The notes beneath the pieces were generated by a model. The model worked only from the letters and a program-made list of their open reading frames with translations. It searched no databases and was not told where the DNA came from. Made by a program: the position numbers and the translations under genes. 64,000 bases of DNA, from NCBI GenBank assembly GCA_019054805.1, contig JAHQIY010000010.1:975501-1039500 (forward strand). Direction: 5' to 3'. Shown piece by piece: positions 10,315 to 19,214 of this stretch; the stretch's first letter is position 1; every line of letters begins with the position of its first letter. The DNA is from Brachionus manjavacas (lineage: Eukaryota; Rotifera; Eurotatoria; Ploima; Brachionidae).

Positions 10315-11244
10315 TTATTGCTCGTTAATAAGACGATATGGGACCTGTCCCAATGATCTGCGACAAAGTGGACAGTTTCGATTGCCATGTCGTACGTTCT
10401 GGTACATGCAATTTTCACATGCTCGATGGCCACAAACCGTTTCAACAATTGAATTACAGTTTTCAAACTGTTCTAAACAAATTGGACACGGGCCACCATT
10501 GATTCCATGTGCTCTGGTTATTGGTGGAGTATCGAGTTGTCTCTCCACCCTCTGAGGTGCTTGCTGTTGCCAGAGAGGTCTCCGAGCTCCAAGTGGATCC
10601 CGGTTGTGCCTCGCTCTTGGACTTGGCGACCTAGGCGGTTGAACAAACTCGATTCGGTTTCGAACAGTCCGTTGTTCGGTGTTCAAAAGATCGTTCACCA
10701 AGTTGTTTGAGTTGGATAATTGGTCTTGTAAGACGGTGTTTTGTCTATTTGACTCTACAAGTTGTTGTCGGAGCTCTACTAGTTGTTGCTGTTGCTCTTC
10801 TAGTTGTTGTTGCTGCTGTTCTAGTTTTTGTTGCTGCTGTTCTATTTGTTGTTCCAGTTGTACTTGCGGTCGTTGTACTTGTTGGCGTTAAGTCTCAAGT
10901 TCCTCACGGATCCTATCCACTTCGGCAAGCTGTCTCGCCACTCTAGGGGTTGCGGGTACGTTTTGTAACACATGATGTGCTTCGGTGGGCCTCGGATTAA
11001 TTTCGAACCAGATGTTTGTGTGCGGGATTCCCTGATCATTGAAATGTCTAACCACTTGAGGGTGAACTGACGAATCTCTGTATCTCACAAACGCGTAGTT
11101 GGTCCTATGAAATCTTCGGTTCTGACCCATTCTGACCCATTGAATTTCTCCGAACAAATCCTCGAACTGATCAAGTTCTTCCCGAAGTTTGACCGCTGCG
11201 TCGTCTAGGTTAGGGACGCCATGCACCATTATATCGTGAACCAT
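10315..11244 (-). pseudogene. Retrotransposon third ORF: RRM, Gln-rich coiled coil and C3HC4 RING; interrupted by one TAA
   Basis: One reading frame runs from the ATG at 11244 to the stop at 10315 (309 codons), broken only by a TAA at 10890-10888. The N-terminal 118 codons fit an RNA-recognition motif: DIMVHGVPN (RNP2-like) and TNYAFVRYRD (RNP1-like) ~45 residues apart with a helix between. The middle (10887-10702) is rich in Gln, Leu and Glu heptads, so a coiled coil is likely. The C-terminal part has a complete RING spacing: C-x2-C-x14-C-x-H-x2-C-x2-C-x11-C-x2-C (CPICLEQF ... CGHRACENC ... CPLC), typical of ubiquitin E3 ligases. It occupies the env position between pol and the polypurine tract. 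By analogy it could bind element RNA and ubiquitinate a partner; no function is shown. The stop could equally be a true boundary between two proteins. Confidence 0.85.
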
Positions 11245-11626
11245 TTTGTTATGAATTTTAATTTAAATATTTAAATAATAATCTTAGTAATTTTATAAAT
11301 TTTACAACTTTTTGTAATTTATTTTTTATATTTTATTTTCACGTGACTAGAGAAATAGCTAAATTTTTTGTTTTTTAGTGGTTTTATTTTTTATGTTTAA
11401 TTCTATTAAGCTAAACAATTAGTTAGACTTTAGGTTTGAAAATATAATTTTGCCTAAATTTAAAATTTCAATAAAATTACTTCCTTTTAATAATTCAAAG
11501 GCTCTTCTGGATAATTATATCCTCCTTTGGTTTAAGGTTCTTCTGAGTAAATTCTCCTTAATTTTTTTTTTTTTTTTTTTTTTTTTATAACTTAACTATT
11601 AAATTAAAAAGCTCAGTGGATTTCAA
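11245..11626 (-). other. Spacer between pol and ORF3 with 25-nt poly-T run
   Basis: AT-rich, non-coding. Contains an uninterrupted T25 tract (11562-11586). This is where a splice acceptor or internal promoter for ORF3 would have to lie, but none can be recognised with confidence. Confidence 0.5.
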
Positions 11627-12225
11627 CTAACTGTTGTAACCGTAACGGTCAACTGGTTGTCGATTTCTCAGACTCTTTCTCATACCTTTAGGAAGTTGTT
11701 GAGTCTGTCTACGTAAATAGTGGTTTGGTTCATATTGTTCATCTTTGTCAGCTGATTCCAAGGCTGATTCTAATGAGTCTTCAAGAACGTTAGTGGTTTG
11801 TTTGTCTGAGGATTCAGATATTTCTGGGGCTATAGTGTCCGGTAAGGGTCCATCTAGCACTTCACGAGTGCCTACATCTCCATTTGATTTACTTGTTCTT
11901 GACTTCACTTGTTTACGTTTTGCCTTTTTTTTGACTGGTCATTTTCAATCAGGTTTTTTCTGTTTTCATCAATTGGGCTTGTTTTATTTTGAAGGTCTAT
12001 ATTTATTGGAGCAGGGATACAACCATGATACTTTTTTAACCTGTTATGGTGGACTAGCTTCACTTTTGGTTTTGCCGGACCTACTTTTTTAATTTTATAA
12101 TTAACTTGACCTACTTTTTCAACAATTGAAAATGGTCCTTCCCACTTAGGTGCCAACTTTTTTGACTGTCCCTTCTTGATTAGTGGTTTGTTTAAGAGAA
12201 CCAGATCTCCAACTTCATAAGTCAC
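11627..12225 (-). pseudogene. Integrase C-terminal domain and pol tail, frameshifted
   Basis: Continues pol in other frames. 12225-11905 reads YEVGDLVLLNKPL, KWEGPFSIVEKVGQVNYKI and HHNRLKKYHG, the SH3-like DNA-binding C-terminus of Ty3/gypsy integrases (GPY/F-like). A frame change near 12280-12300 separates it from the integrase core. A second one lies in the run of eight A near 11930 (minus strand). After it the chain continues as a basic/acidic tail ending QPVDRYGYNS at 11627. These indels are expected to remove integrase C-terminal function. Confidence 0.75.
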
Positions 12226-15194
12226 TGGCTTAATGTTACGGTCGTGGTATATACGGGATTTTTCGACTTTAACATCACGATTTTGACCTCACACTTGTAG
12301 ACTTCGTGTAGTTTTTCTTTTAACTCGTCCACGTAAAACTTAACCATTACCATGTCTTGGCTTAAATTGTCCACATCAGGCAAATCTACTGGATTTTGAG
12401 AAGTGTCATCGTTTATCACTAGGTCTAGGGGAATTTTTGGTTGACGGCCAAACATAATTTCATAAGGTGTATGATTAGTTGTTGCATGAGTTGAGGTATT
12501 GTAAGCGTATGCAAGATATGGTAGTAGTGCATCCCAATTGTTTTGATGATCATTGACAAAACAGGACAACATGGTTCTGAGTGAACGGTTAAACCTTTCG
12601 GTCAGTCCGTCACACTCGGGATGGTATGGAGAAGTTTTTAGCTTGTTGATGTCGAGCAATTCATACACTTTACTCAAAACGTCACTTTGGTAATTTTTTG
12701 CGCCATCAGTTAAGATGTTAATACATAAGCCATACATCATCATAAACTGTACGAGCTTATTGGCGACTGTTTCGGCTGTAATGTCTAACAAAGCAAAGAG
12801 CCAAACCCATTTTGAAAAATGGCAGCAAATTACCAGAATATAGAGGTTTCCTTCTTGTGACGCTGGTAATGGTCCAACAATGTCACTCGTAACCAACTGT
12901 AGTGGTTCAGTCGGTCTTAGTGGTTGTAACTTTGCCTTATTTTTAGGGGTATTTGGGTTTTTAACTTTTTGGCAAACATCGCAAGATTTAATAAATTTTG
13001 CAACTTGCAATTTTATCCCTGGCCTGTAGAACCTCATTCTAACTTTATCTAAAGTTTTTCGGACTCCCAGATGTCCATGAAAAACTGAACTATGTATAAA
13101 TTTTAAAACAGTATTTACCATGTTTTTTGGTATGATCAAAAGCTGTCTAATCGATCCGTCATCTGATTCTTTAAACCAATAGAGCAAGTCGTTTTGAATT
13201 CTCAATTCGTCGTAGTTTTTCAACAGCGCTCGTTTGAGATTCGAATCTAATTCGTCCGTGTCAATTTTTGGTTTTTCCTCCTTGTGAGTTTTTATCAAAT
13301 TTTTCATCCATTTAATGTCTGGATCGTTTTCTTGCTCGATTGGGCAAATTATTTTGTTGAGAAGTGGTTCATCCTCGAGTTGTTTTTTTGCATTTTCGAA
13401 AAAGTTAATGACCATATTTTGGTTTTCATCGCTTTCTGGCGTTTTACCATCTTCGATAATTGGCCATCTTGACAAAGCGTCCGCGTTTGTATCTTGTTTA
13501 CCACTACGATATATGATTCTGAACGTATAATTACTAATGCGTATCAACCAACGTGCGAGTCGAGCGTTTGGATTTTTACAAGATAACAGCCATGAAAGTG
13601 GCTGATGGTCAACTCTAACGTCAAATTCTCTACCAAACAAATACTCGTGATTTGCTTCCATTGCTCTAACCATTGCCAAGAGTTCCTTCTCCGTTGTGGA
13701 GTAGTTTCGTTCGGCTTTGTTCAATGGCTTACTGAAATAAGCAACTGGTCGAAGGACAACATTGTCTTCTTGCTGTAAAACTGCACCAATTCCAGTGTTG
13801 CATGCGTCACAGTCTAAAATAAATTTCTTCGAAAAATCGGGTAAAATAAGAACTGTTGAGCTTGTAAGCTCAGTCCGAAGCTTATTAAAAGCTATTTCAC
13901 AATCATCATTCCAATTTAGTTGTTTTGCATTGGCTGCTTCTTCTTTAGTGGTTAGCTTGTAGAGTGGAGATGCTATACGAGCGAAATTCATTATGAATTT
14001 TCTATAGTAACCTGCCAAACCAAGGAAACTTTGTAGTTGTGTTAAAGTTGATGGACGTTTGTACCTGTACAAAGCTTCACATTTGGCCATATCTGGTCTA
14101 ATTGTTCCATTTGTTATGACATGTCCCAGAAATGTCACTTCCTGTTTAGCTATCTCGCACTTCTTAATCTTCACTGACAACTGATTAAGTTTAAGCTCAT
14201 TGATTACCAATTCAACATGTTTCAAGTGCTCGATCGGGTCAGCTGAATGTATCAAAATGTCATCTAAATAAACAACTACAAAGCCAGCTTCAATAAATTT
14301 TTTCAACACCTTATTCATTGACCTTTGGAAAGTGGCAGGGGCATTTGTCAGTCCCATTGGCATTACTAAAAATTCAAACAGACCCCATTCGCATGTAAAA
14401 GCTGTTAAATGTCGACTACATTCGCTCATCAAAATTTGAAAATAACCTGTATACAAATCAATCTTTGTGTGCCACCTTGATTTTGCTAGCACGGCGTATA
14501 AGTCTTGACTATTTGGAATTGGATGTGCGTCTTTTGTTGTACGGCCATTCAGCAGACGATAGTCAATGGTTACACGGATAGATCCATCTGGTTTCGCGAC
14601 GAGCATAAGTGGTGAAGCCCACGGTGATTCACTTGGTTGTATTAAATTGGCTTCAAGCATTTCGTCCAACATTTGTTTAAATTCATCGCGCTTGCTATGT
14701 GGTATTCTTCTCATTTTTTGTCTAATTGGAGGTAGTGAAGGGTCAGTGAGTTTGATAACGTGTTCAAAGCATGATGATGGTTTGAGCTCACTTAGCGATG
14801 AAGCAGCGATACTTTGGATCATATCCTTAGTTCGATCGATGTAGTGGTTTGAGTCGAGTTCTGTCAAGGACTTGATGAATTGTGTGTTGATGTGGACATT
14901 TTTGGAAAAATATTTTGGGGCTTGATACAGCTTGTGATTCATTTGTCCAATTACGTCCCTAACTTGATCAATTGGTTGTTTAAAGAACGGAAATTGAGGG
15001 ATCAAATCCATGCCGAACAGACAATCAACAACTAAATTCTTGACAACAATCAAAAACGTAAAAATGGCATACTCGCCAATCTTTATTTGAGAGTATGTTT
15101 GACCCACTATATCTAAACCACCACCACCAGCGCTTGCTATAAAATTCTTAATTGGTTCTAATGGTAAAGGTTTTTTAAATGAAATGTAGACATT
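12222..15194 (-). CDS. pol: Ty3/gypsy pol core: protease end, reverse transcriptase, RNase H, integrase
   Basis: Open from just after a TAA at 15197-15195. Counting from codon 15107: the protease C-terminal end (DCLFGMDLI), RT fingers at ~115-190 (ASPLMLVAKPDG), RT palm with FVVVYLDDILIHS (YLDD at 280-283), and FLGLAGYYRKFI. RNase H follows, with LDCDACNTGIGAV (~431), Glu in TEKELL (~474) and Asp in NADALSR (~543). Integrase has His residues near 672-679, C709 and C712, and a D742/D801/E837 triad with the canonical 35-residue spacing (SDIVGPLP, LTDGAKNYQ, GLTERFN). It replicates the element RNA and inserts the cDNA. Length is normal for pol minus protease. Frameshifted at its 3' end. Confidence 0.93.
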   Translation of the reverse strand, partial: NVYISFKKPLPLEPIKNFIASAGGGGLDIVGQTYSQIKIGEYAIFTFLIVVKNLVVDCLFGMDLIPQFPFFKQPIDQVRDVIGQMNHKLYQAPKYFSKNVHINTQFIKSLTELDSNHYIDRTKDMIQSIAASSLSELKPSSCFEHVIKLTDPSLPPIRQKMRRIPHSKRDEFKQMLDEMLEANLIQPSESPWASPLMLVAKPDGSIRVTIDYRLLNGRTTKDAHPIPNSQDLYAVLAKSRWHTKIDLYTGYFQILMSECSRHLTAFTCEWGLFEFLVMPMGLTNAPATFQRSMNKVLKKFIEAGFVVVYLDDILIHSADPIEHLKHVELVINELKLNQLSVKIKKCEIAKQEVTFLGHVITNGTIRPDMAKCEALYRYKRPSTLTQLQSFLGLAGYYRKFIMNFARIASPLYKLTTKEEAANAKQLNWNDDCEIAFNKLRTELTSSTVLILPDFSKKFILDCDACNTGIGAVLQQEDNVVLRPVAYFSKPLNKAERNYSTTEKELLAMVRAMEANHEYLFGREFDVRVDHQPLSWLLSCKNPNARLARWLIRISNYTFRIIYRSGKQDTNADALSRWPIIEDGKTPESDENQNMVINFFENAKKQLEDEPLLNKIICPIEQENDPDIKWMKNLIKTHKEEKPKIDTDELDSNLKRALLKNYDELRIQNDLLYWFKESDDGSIRQLLIIPKNMVNTVLKFIHSSVFHGHLGVRKTLDKVRMRFYRPGIKLQVAKFIKSCDVCQKVKNPNTPKNKAKLQPLRPTEPLQLVTSDIVGPLPASQEGNLYILVICCHFSKWVWLFALLDITAETVANKLVQFMMMYGLCINILTDGAKNYQSDVLSKVYELLDINKLKTSPYHPECDGLTERFNRSLRTMLSCFVNDHQNNWDALLPYLAYAYNTSTHATTNHTPYEIMFGRQPKIPLDLVINDDTSQNPVDLPDVDNLSQDMVMVKFYVDELKEKLHEVYKCEVKIVMLKSKNPVYTTTVTLSQ

Positions 15195-15275
15195 TTAACT
15201 TATAACTGTGACGTCAGCACCGGTATCAATTGTATACATGACTTGTTGTTCATTGATCAAGCAATCGCCTTGAAG
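15195..15275 (-). pseudogene. Protease N-terminus with in-frame stop
   Basis: Same frame as gag and pol. Reads YTIDTGADVTVIS, the aspartic protease catalytic loop (DTGA), then TAA at 15197-15195. Gag ends with TGA at 15278-15276, also in this frame. So gag, protease and pol share one frame with two stops between gag and RT. The TGA could be a programmed read-through site; the TAA inside protease looks like a disabling mutation. Confidence 0.75.
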
Positions 15276-16688
15276 TCATCCATGTTGATTCGAATTTTCT
15301 CTTGTATTCTGGCTTATTAGAATAGTGTCTGTAATGTTGTACCATTTCATATGATCAGTGACTACTAACTTTGAATCGTGAGTTGGCAGTTGGTTCGTAT
15401 CCTCTAAACTATCTTGAGATTGATTCTCATAGATAATGGGTAACTTGGGCTGAAACACAGGTTGACTTGAGATGCGTTTATTGTACATAAACTGTCTTCG
15501 TCTGTTTGCCTCTTTACTTGAACTATTCGAACCTTCGTCCGAATTGAAGTAGTGGTTGAAACAAGCCTTGATTGTCGTCTTTTGTTCAGTTTTACGCTCA
15601 CGTTGCTGTTTATGACAATCTTTGTTCAAATGCTTGTGATGAGTGCATATTGTGCACCAATCGTTTTGATTTGGACTTGCTTCAAATTGGACTTGTTTCT
15701 TTGAATTGGTTGGTTCCATGTGAGCGTCCTTGGCTATGTTTGGATATCTTTTAATTTCGTCCAGAGGATTACATCTTCTAAAAGCTTCTTCTAACTCGTA
15801 GGCCTTTTGAAGAGCGTCTTTCAGCGTGTTACAAGTAGGTGGTTTACACAATTCCTGATTGATTTTGATGTCGTGTATTCCTCTGATAAATCTGTCAACA
15901 ACTATTGGTTCTAAGGCGGTATATGGTTGTTCCGGATGGGCCGCTTCAGCTAAAAACTCTAGTTCGCTCAGATAGTTGTATATGTTTTCGTTTGGTAGTT
16001 GTTTGCGCGCAGCAAACTCAATTAATGGATCTTGATACTGATTGTCCTTACCGTACAATTTACGTAAGGTGTCTTTGATCTCATCGTATGATGCGTGTGG
16101 ATTATGGTTCAGAATACGTTGCTCTAACTTCCCAAGACACTTGTCTTCGATCAGAGTGAGGAGGGCTCCAGTTTTATCGTTGAGTCTGATTGCGTATCTT
16201 TCAAAATGTTTAATCCACTGATTAAAATTTTTCTCCTCCGTAAATCTTGTTGGTGTGTATGATGGAATGTTTATTATTGGTAAGGGATAATGTGGTTTTG
16301 TTCCTGTAAGCCATTTAATCGGAGAGTAGATCAACGTGAACCAGAAATTGGGTGAACTCTTTTTAGACCATTTTACAAATGTCCACAAAACCACTAACAT
16401 CACCATTATGCCTATAACCGCGGTCCACTTGAGAATACTTAATTTGAACTTTAGTTGTTCGAATAACTTTTCCAAAAACATCGATATCAACTTTGATGTC
16501 GTAAACTCCATTGCCGTCGCATTACTTTTAAATGAGTCCATGTTTTGTTTCTGTGAATCTTTTTGCCTTTGATCACTTTTCACTTGGTTGGTTTTTTGAC
16601 TGTCTTCCGTTTCTTTTCGACCTAGGTAACTACTAAACACGTTAGAGAGATAACTACTTAAAACGTGGTTGATTATTGTTTTAATCAT
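15276..16688 (-). CDS. gag: Ty3/gypsy Gag, 470 aa, with N-terminal hydrophobic segment and zinc knuckle
   Basis: Starts at the ATG at 16688, about 91 bp after the 5' LTR. Residues 85-105 (ILKWTAVIGIMVMLVVLWTF) form a strongly hydrophobic stretch between charged residues, which looks like a transmembrane helix and is unusual for Gag. Residues 150-305 resemble the retrotransposon Gag capsid region (FNQWIKHFERYA, LYGKDNQYQDPLIEF, RFIRGIHD). Residues 345-358 form a CCHC zinc knuckle, C-x2-C-x4-H-x4-C, for RNA packaging. The C-terminal ~110 residues are Ser/Asn-rich. The frame is intact. It should build the particle; the hydrophobic segment suggests membrane attachment, which is inference. Confidence 0.9.
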   Translation of the reverse strand: MIKTIINHVLSSYLSNVFSSYLGRKETEDSQKTNQVKSDQRQKDSQKQNMDSFKSNATAMEFTTSKLISMFLEKLFEQLKFKLSILKWTAVIGIMVMLVVLWTFVKWSKKSSPNFWFTLIYSPIKWLTGTKPHYPLPIINIPSYTPTRFTEEKNFNQWIKHFERYAIRLNDKTGALLTLIEDKCLGKLEQRILNHNPHASYDEIKDTLRKLYGKDNQYQDPLIEFAARKQLPNENIYNYLSELEFLAEAAHPEQPYTALEPIVVDRFIRGIHDIKINQELCKPPTCNTLKDALQKAYELEEAFRRCNPLDEIKRYPNIAKDAHMEPTNSKKQVQFEASPNQNDWCTICTHHKHLNKDCHKQQRERKTEQKTTIKACFNHYFNSDEGSNSSSKEANRRRQFMYNKRISSQPVFQPKLPIIYENQSQDSLEDTNQLPTHDSKLVVTDHMKWYNITDTILISQNTRENSNQHG

Positions 16689-16759
16689 CTTTGCAAACTT
16701 GTTGTTTTTGCACGTGAATTCTTTTATTTACTTGATTTTACTAATGTATATAGTAAAAT

Positions 16760-16777
16760 CCCCACCTTTGGGCACCA
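16760..16777 (-). promoter_or_regulatory. Putative primer-binding site
   Basis: Two bases after the 5' LTR the minus strand reads TGGTGCCCAAAGGTGGGG, starting with the TGG complementary to a tRNA CCA end. The tRNA species cannot be assigned by eye. Confidence 0.65.
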
Positions 16778-16779
16778 AA

Positions 16780-16997
16780 TGTAAAGTCTCAATGATCTGG
16801 ACTTTAGGGATTTAAGCCAAGAAATAAACAAAACAATTTAATTTAGTAAATAGTTTATTAAATGGAATCCTAAGTTATAACAAGTAGTTAGTGATATATA
16901 TAGTGGTTAGTACATGTGCTTAAGCTGCAGTTAAACTTAACATTTATAAGAGGACTAGAGAGAAGAAAAGAGTGATGAAAAGACACGGGTCTTAACA
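16780..16997 (-). repeat. 5' LTR of the Ty3/gypsy element
   Basis: 218-bp partner of 9970-10187, same TG...CA ends, adjoining CTTG at 16998-17001. Should carry the element's promoter and polyadenylation signals. Confidence 0.93.
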
Positions 16998-17001
16998 CTT
17001 G

Positions 17002-17520
17002 TTTTATCTTCGGTATGTTGAACAGTTCTCATATGCTTAGTATCATCTGCATAAAGTTTACAAATAGAACTACAAAGTTCGGGTAAATTATTAATAAAAA
17101 TAAGTGGACCTAGGCTGTCTTCGACTTACACAGTCCGTAAGGTAATCGACTGTTTCGAGAAGGTTGGTTACACATGACTTATAGGATACAAAACCATGCT
17201 GCTTTGTCTAAAGAAGTTTTTTTTTCATTGAGGTATTTAACAATGTAGTCCTTAATTAACGATTCAATAATTTTGCAAGGAACCGATGTAAGCGAGACTG
17301 GTCGGTAATTTCCAACATCTGGTCTTGTGCCATGCTTGAAAATTGGCGTTACATTGGCTTCCTTCCACTCTCCTCGAAGAGTCGGTTAGTGATTGATGAT
17401 ACATAAATGTAAATGGGTCTACAAAAGCATCGGCACATATTTTTAGGGCATGAGTTGCCACTTGATCTACAACTGCTATCTTGTCACTTTGTAATTGCGA
17501 ATTCATAGCGTCTTATAAAC
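17002..17520 (-). mobile_element. 5' part of the LINE split by the Ty3/gypsy insertion
   Basis: The minus strand reads VPSEWKEANVTPIFKHG, DVGNYRPVSLTSVPCKIIE and YADDTKHMRTVQ (RT catalytic DD box near 17050), in broken frames. Together with 9080-9969 it forms one ORF2 once the Ty3/gypsy element and one copy of CTTG are taken out of consideration. An ordinary CR1-type reverse transcriptase fragment, inactive. Confidence 0.75.
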
Positions 17521-17981
17521 TTTAATACTTTGTTATTTTTTCTATTTTTTAATTTTTCTTTGAATTTTCTAAATATTTATTTATTCATTTATTATTTTTG
17601 ATTTAATTTTAATCGTTTGGAAATTTTTTTTTTTTTTTTTTGTCTGAAGAAGAGACATAGGTCTACGAAACCGGTCGTATTTTAATTAAAAATATTAATA
17701 AATCGTCTCTTAATTTAATCGTTTTTGTTCTTTTTTTTGTCATAAAGTAAAAATAAAAGTATGTAATTTAATTTAATATTAAAATGAGAAAGCGAGCTTA
17801 TTTAAAAATTAAATAAATATGTTGCCTCAATGATGAGTTCGACATAAAGAACGAAACCATTATTTTATTGATCCAAGGATTGCATTCATTTGTAGTAAAA
17901 GCAGTAATAACTCAGATCAAATTTTGGAAAAAAATCTAAAATTTTGTCAAAGATCAGGTTGATGTTGTTATTTAATCTTTG
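17521..17981. other. AT-rich spacer
   Basis: Apart from the hammerhead-like motif, poly-T runs and scattered A/T words, nothing coding is visible. Confidence 0.5.
17642..17678 (+). ncRNA. Hammerhead-like motif, degenerate
   Basis: CTGAAGA (17644-17650), a small stem AGAC-ATAG-GTCT, then CGAAAC and CGGTC. This is the order CUGANGA, stem II, GAAA, minimal stem III, GUC known from hammerhead motifs of Penelope-like elements. The two base pairs of stem II next to the core do not form. Preceded by a T18 run. Confidence 0.3.
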
Positions 17982-18960
17982 TTAAAAAAAATAAAATCCT
18001 AATTTGATGCTTTTTATACAGAAGCTGTTTATGAATTTGCTAAAATAGAATTCAAATGTGTTCATTCCATAGTTATTGAGATCAATGATTCTTGGAAATT
18101 GAAGCTGTCCAATGTTTTTAAGAGGGTATTTTTTTTCTAGTTGATTGTTGTTGATTAGACTCTTAGCTAGGGCTGCTGGATCATTTGGATCATTTAAAAC
18201 TTTGATAGAGAACATAGCTGTTCTGGCTATTACTCTTTGCCGAAAATTTCAAGTAAATTATTTAAAATTTATTGTAGTCTTTAGATATTTTCACTATTGA
18301 TTTTAATCCCAGCAATTTGTTTAGACAAATATTGTAGCAGTTGGCAAGTTTCTTTATCGCTTCTTTTGGGAAATATCCAAATAGTGTCCTACGGTAGTCG
18401 AAATATGGAAGGATGAATGATTTGAAAAATTGAAGTTTATCTGTACTAGCTAGATAGTAAAGTCTTTTTATGGAGAGTAATTTGCTATTAATAGTCTTTC
18501 TTTTGTGGCTACAGTATGTGCCAAAGTTGAGTTTATTGTCTATTATGACGCCCAGAAGTTTAAATGAGTTTACTACCATTATTTTGTTGCCATCAACATT
18601 TATTTCATTCGGAAGTTCCACATTCTTTTCATTTGTAACAAAAATAACATAAGTTTTAGAAAAGTTGATATCGAGTCTGTTAAATGTGCACCATTTTATC
18701 ATTTCTTTAATTGATTTACGAAATAATTCCAGCAGAACAGCAAGGTCATTTTCAGATCTGTATAGTGTAGTATCGTCAGCAAATAAGAGAGCTTTTAAGT
18801 GTGCGATGAAAAAATGGTCATTAATGAAGAGCAAAAAGAGGAGTGGTCCTAGCACGCTTCTCTGAGGGACAGATAATCGGATCTGCCTCTGACTAGAGAG
18901 GTTGTAACAAAAAAATTGGATTAACAAATAGTTCACAATACCTGAGAAATAATAAGTCAA
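17982..18960 (-). mobile_element. LINE reverse transcriptase C-terminal half
   Basis: An open minus-strand frame of 232 codons (18960-18262) contains VPQRSVLGPLLFLLFINDHF, ALLFADDTTLY (catalytic FADD) and FKLLGVIIDNKLNF, then IKKLANCYNICLNKLLGLKS. After a frame change near 18240 a second 78-codon frame (RVIARTAMFSIKVLN..., YGMNTFEFYFSKFINSF) ends at 17982. The order fits a jockey/RTE-like LINE distinct from the TAC-tailed family. 5'-truncated and frameshifted. Confidence 0.8.
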
Positions 18961-19059
18961 CTATAGTTCACCTTACAGACTAGATCCAGTTTTTTAATGA
19001 TTGAATAAAAAATAAAAAAAAATTTAATAAAAATGAATTATTTATCTATTTTTTTTCTT

Positions 19060-19175
19060 TTTAATGCTCATTTTTACTCTTTTTATTTATTTAATTTTAT
19101 ATTATTTAACTATTTTTAGTTTTTTCATATGTTTAATAGTCTGAAAGAGCATTTGCTCGGGAAAAAATAAATAAA
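19060..19175 (+). repeat. Possible LINE 3' UTR with AAATAAAT tail
   Basis: T-rich tract, then AGTCTGAAAGAGCATTTGCTC, then AAATAAATAAATGAA. The same layout, T-rich stretch, TCTGAAG and AAATAAAT tail, is seen at 41390-41452, 53800-53852 and 56690-56722. Confidence 0.4.
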
Positions 19176-19214
19176 TGAATTATTTAAAAAATAAAAAAAG
19201 AATTTTCAATATTT

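Larger units (their letters stand above)
9970..16997 (-). mobile_element. Ty3/gypsy LTR retrotransposon with an extra RRM-RING ORF, 7028 bp
   Basis: Flanked by two 218-bp LTRs and a 4-bp target duplication CTTG (9966-9969 and 16998-17001). Order on the minus strand: 5' LTR, primer-binding site, gag, protease/RT/RNase H/integrase, a ~380 bp spacer, a third ORF in the env position, polypurine tract, 3' LTR. RT-RNase H-integrase order identifies Ty3/gypsy. The LTRs differ at five positions, so insertion was fairly recent. However, gag-pol and ORF3 each carry stops or frameshifts, so this copy is probably inactive. It sits inside a minus-strand LINE. Confidence 0.93.

Noticed and set aside
10679..10946. 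Cys- and Val-rich plus-strand open frames over the Gln-rich region of ORF3
   Set aside because: They are antisense readings of CAA/CAG-rich coiled-coil codons; composition is low-complexity and the minus strand has the motif-bearing frame.
11562..11586. T25 run as a Pol III or bacterial terminator
   Set aside because: No Pol III promoter or hairpin precedes it; long T runs are common in this DNA.
13284..14844. Several 60-90 codon plus-strand frames opposite pol
   Set aside because: Shadows of the RT/integrase frame.
9970..16997. Endogenous retrovirus with envelope
   Set aside because: The third ORF has no signal peptide, fusion peptide or transmembrane anchor; it encodes RRM and RING domains instead.
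17822..17860. Second hammerhead-like stretch (ATGATGAGTTC...GAACGAAACC)
   Set aside because: The helix II arms and GAAAC are present but the invariant core C of CUGAUGA is A and no plausible stem III/cleavage triplet follows.
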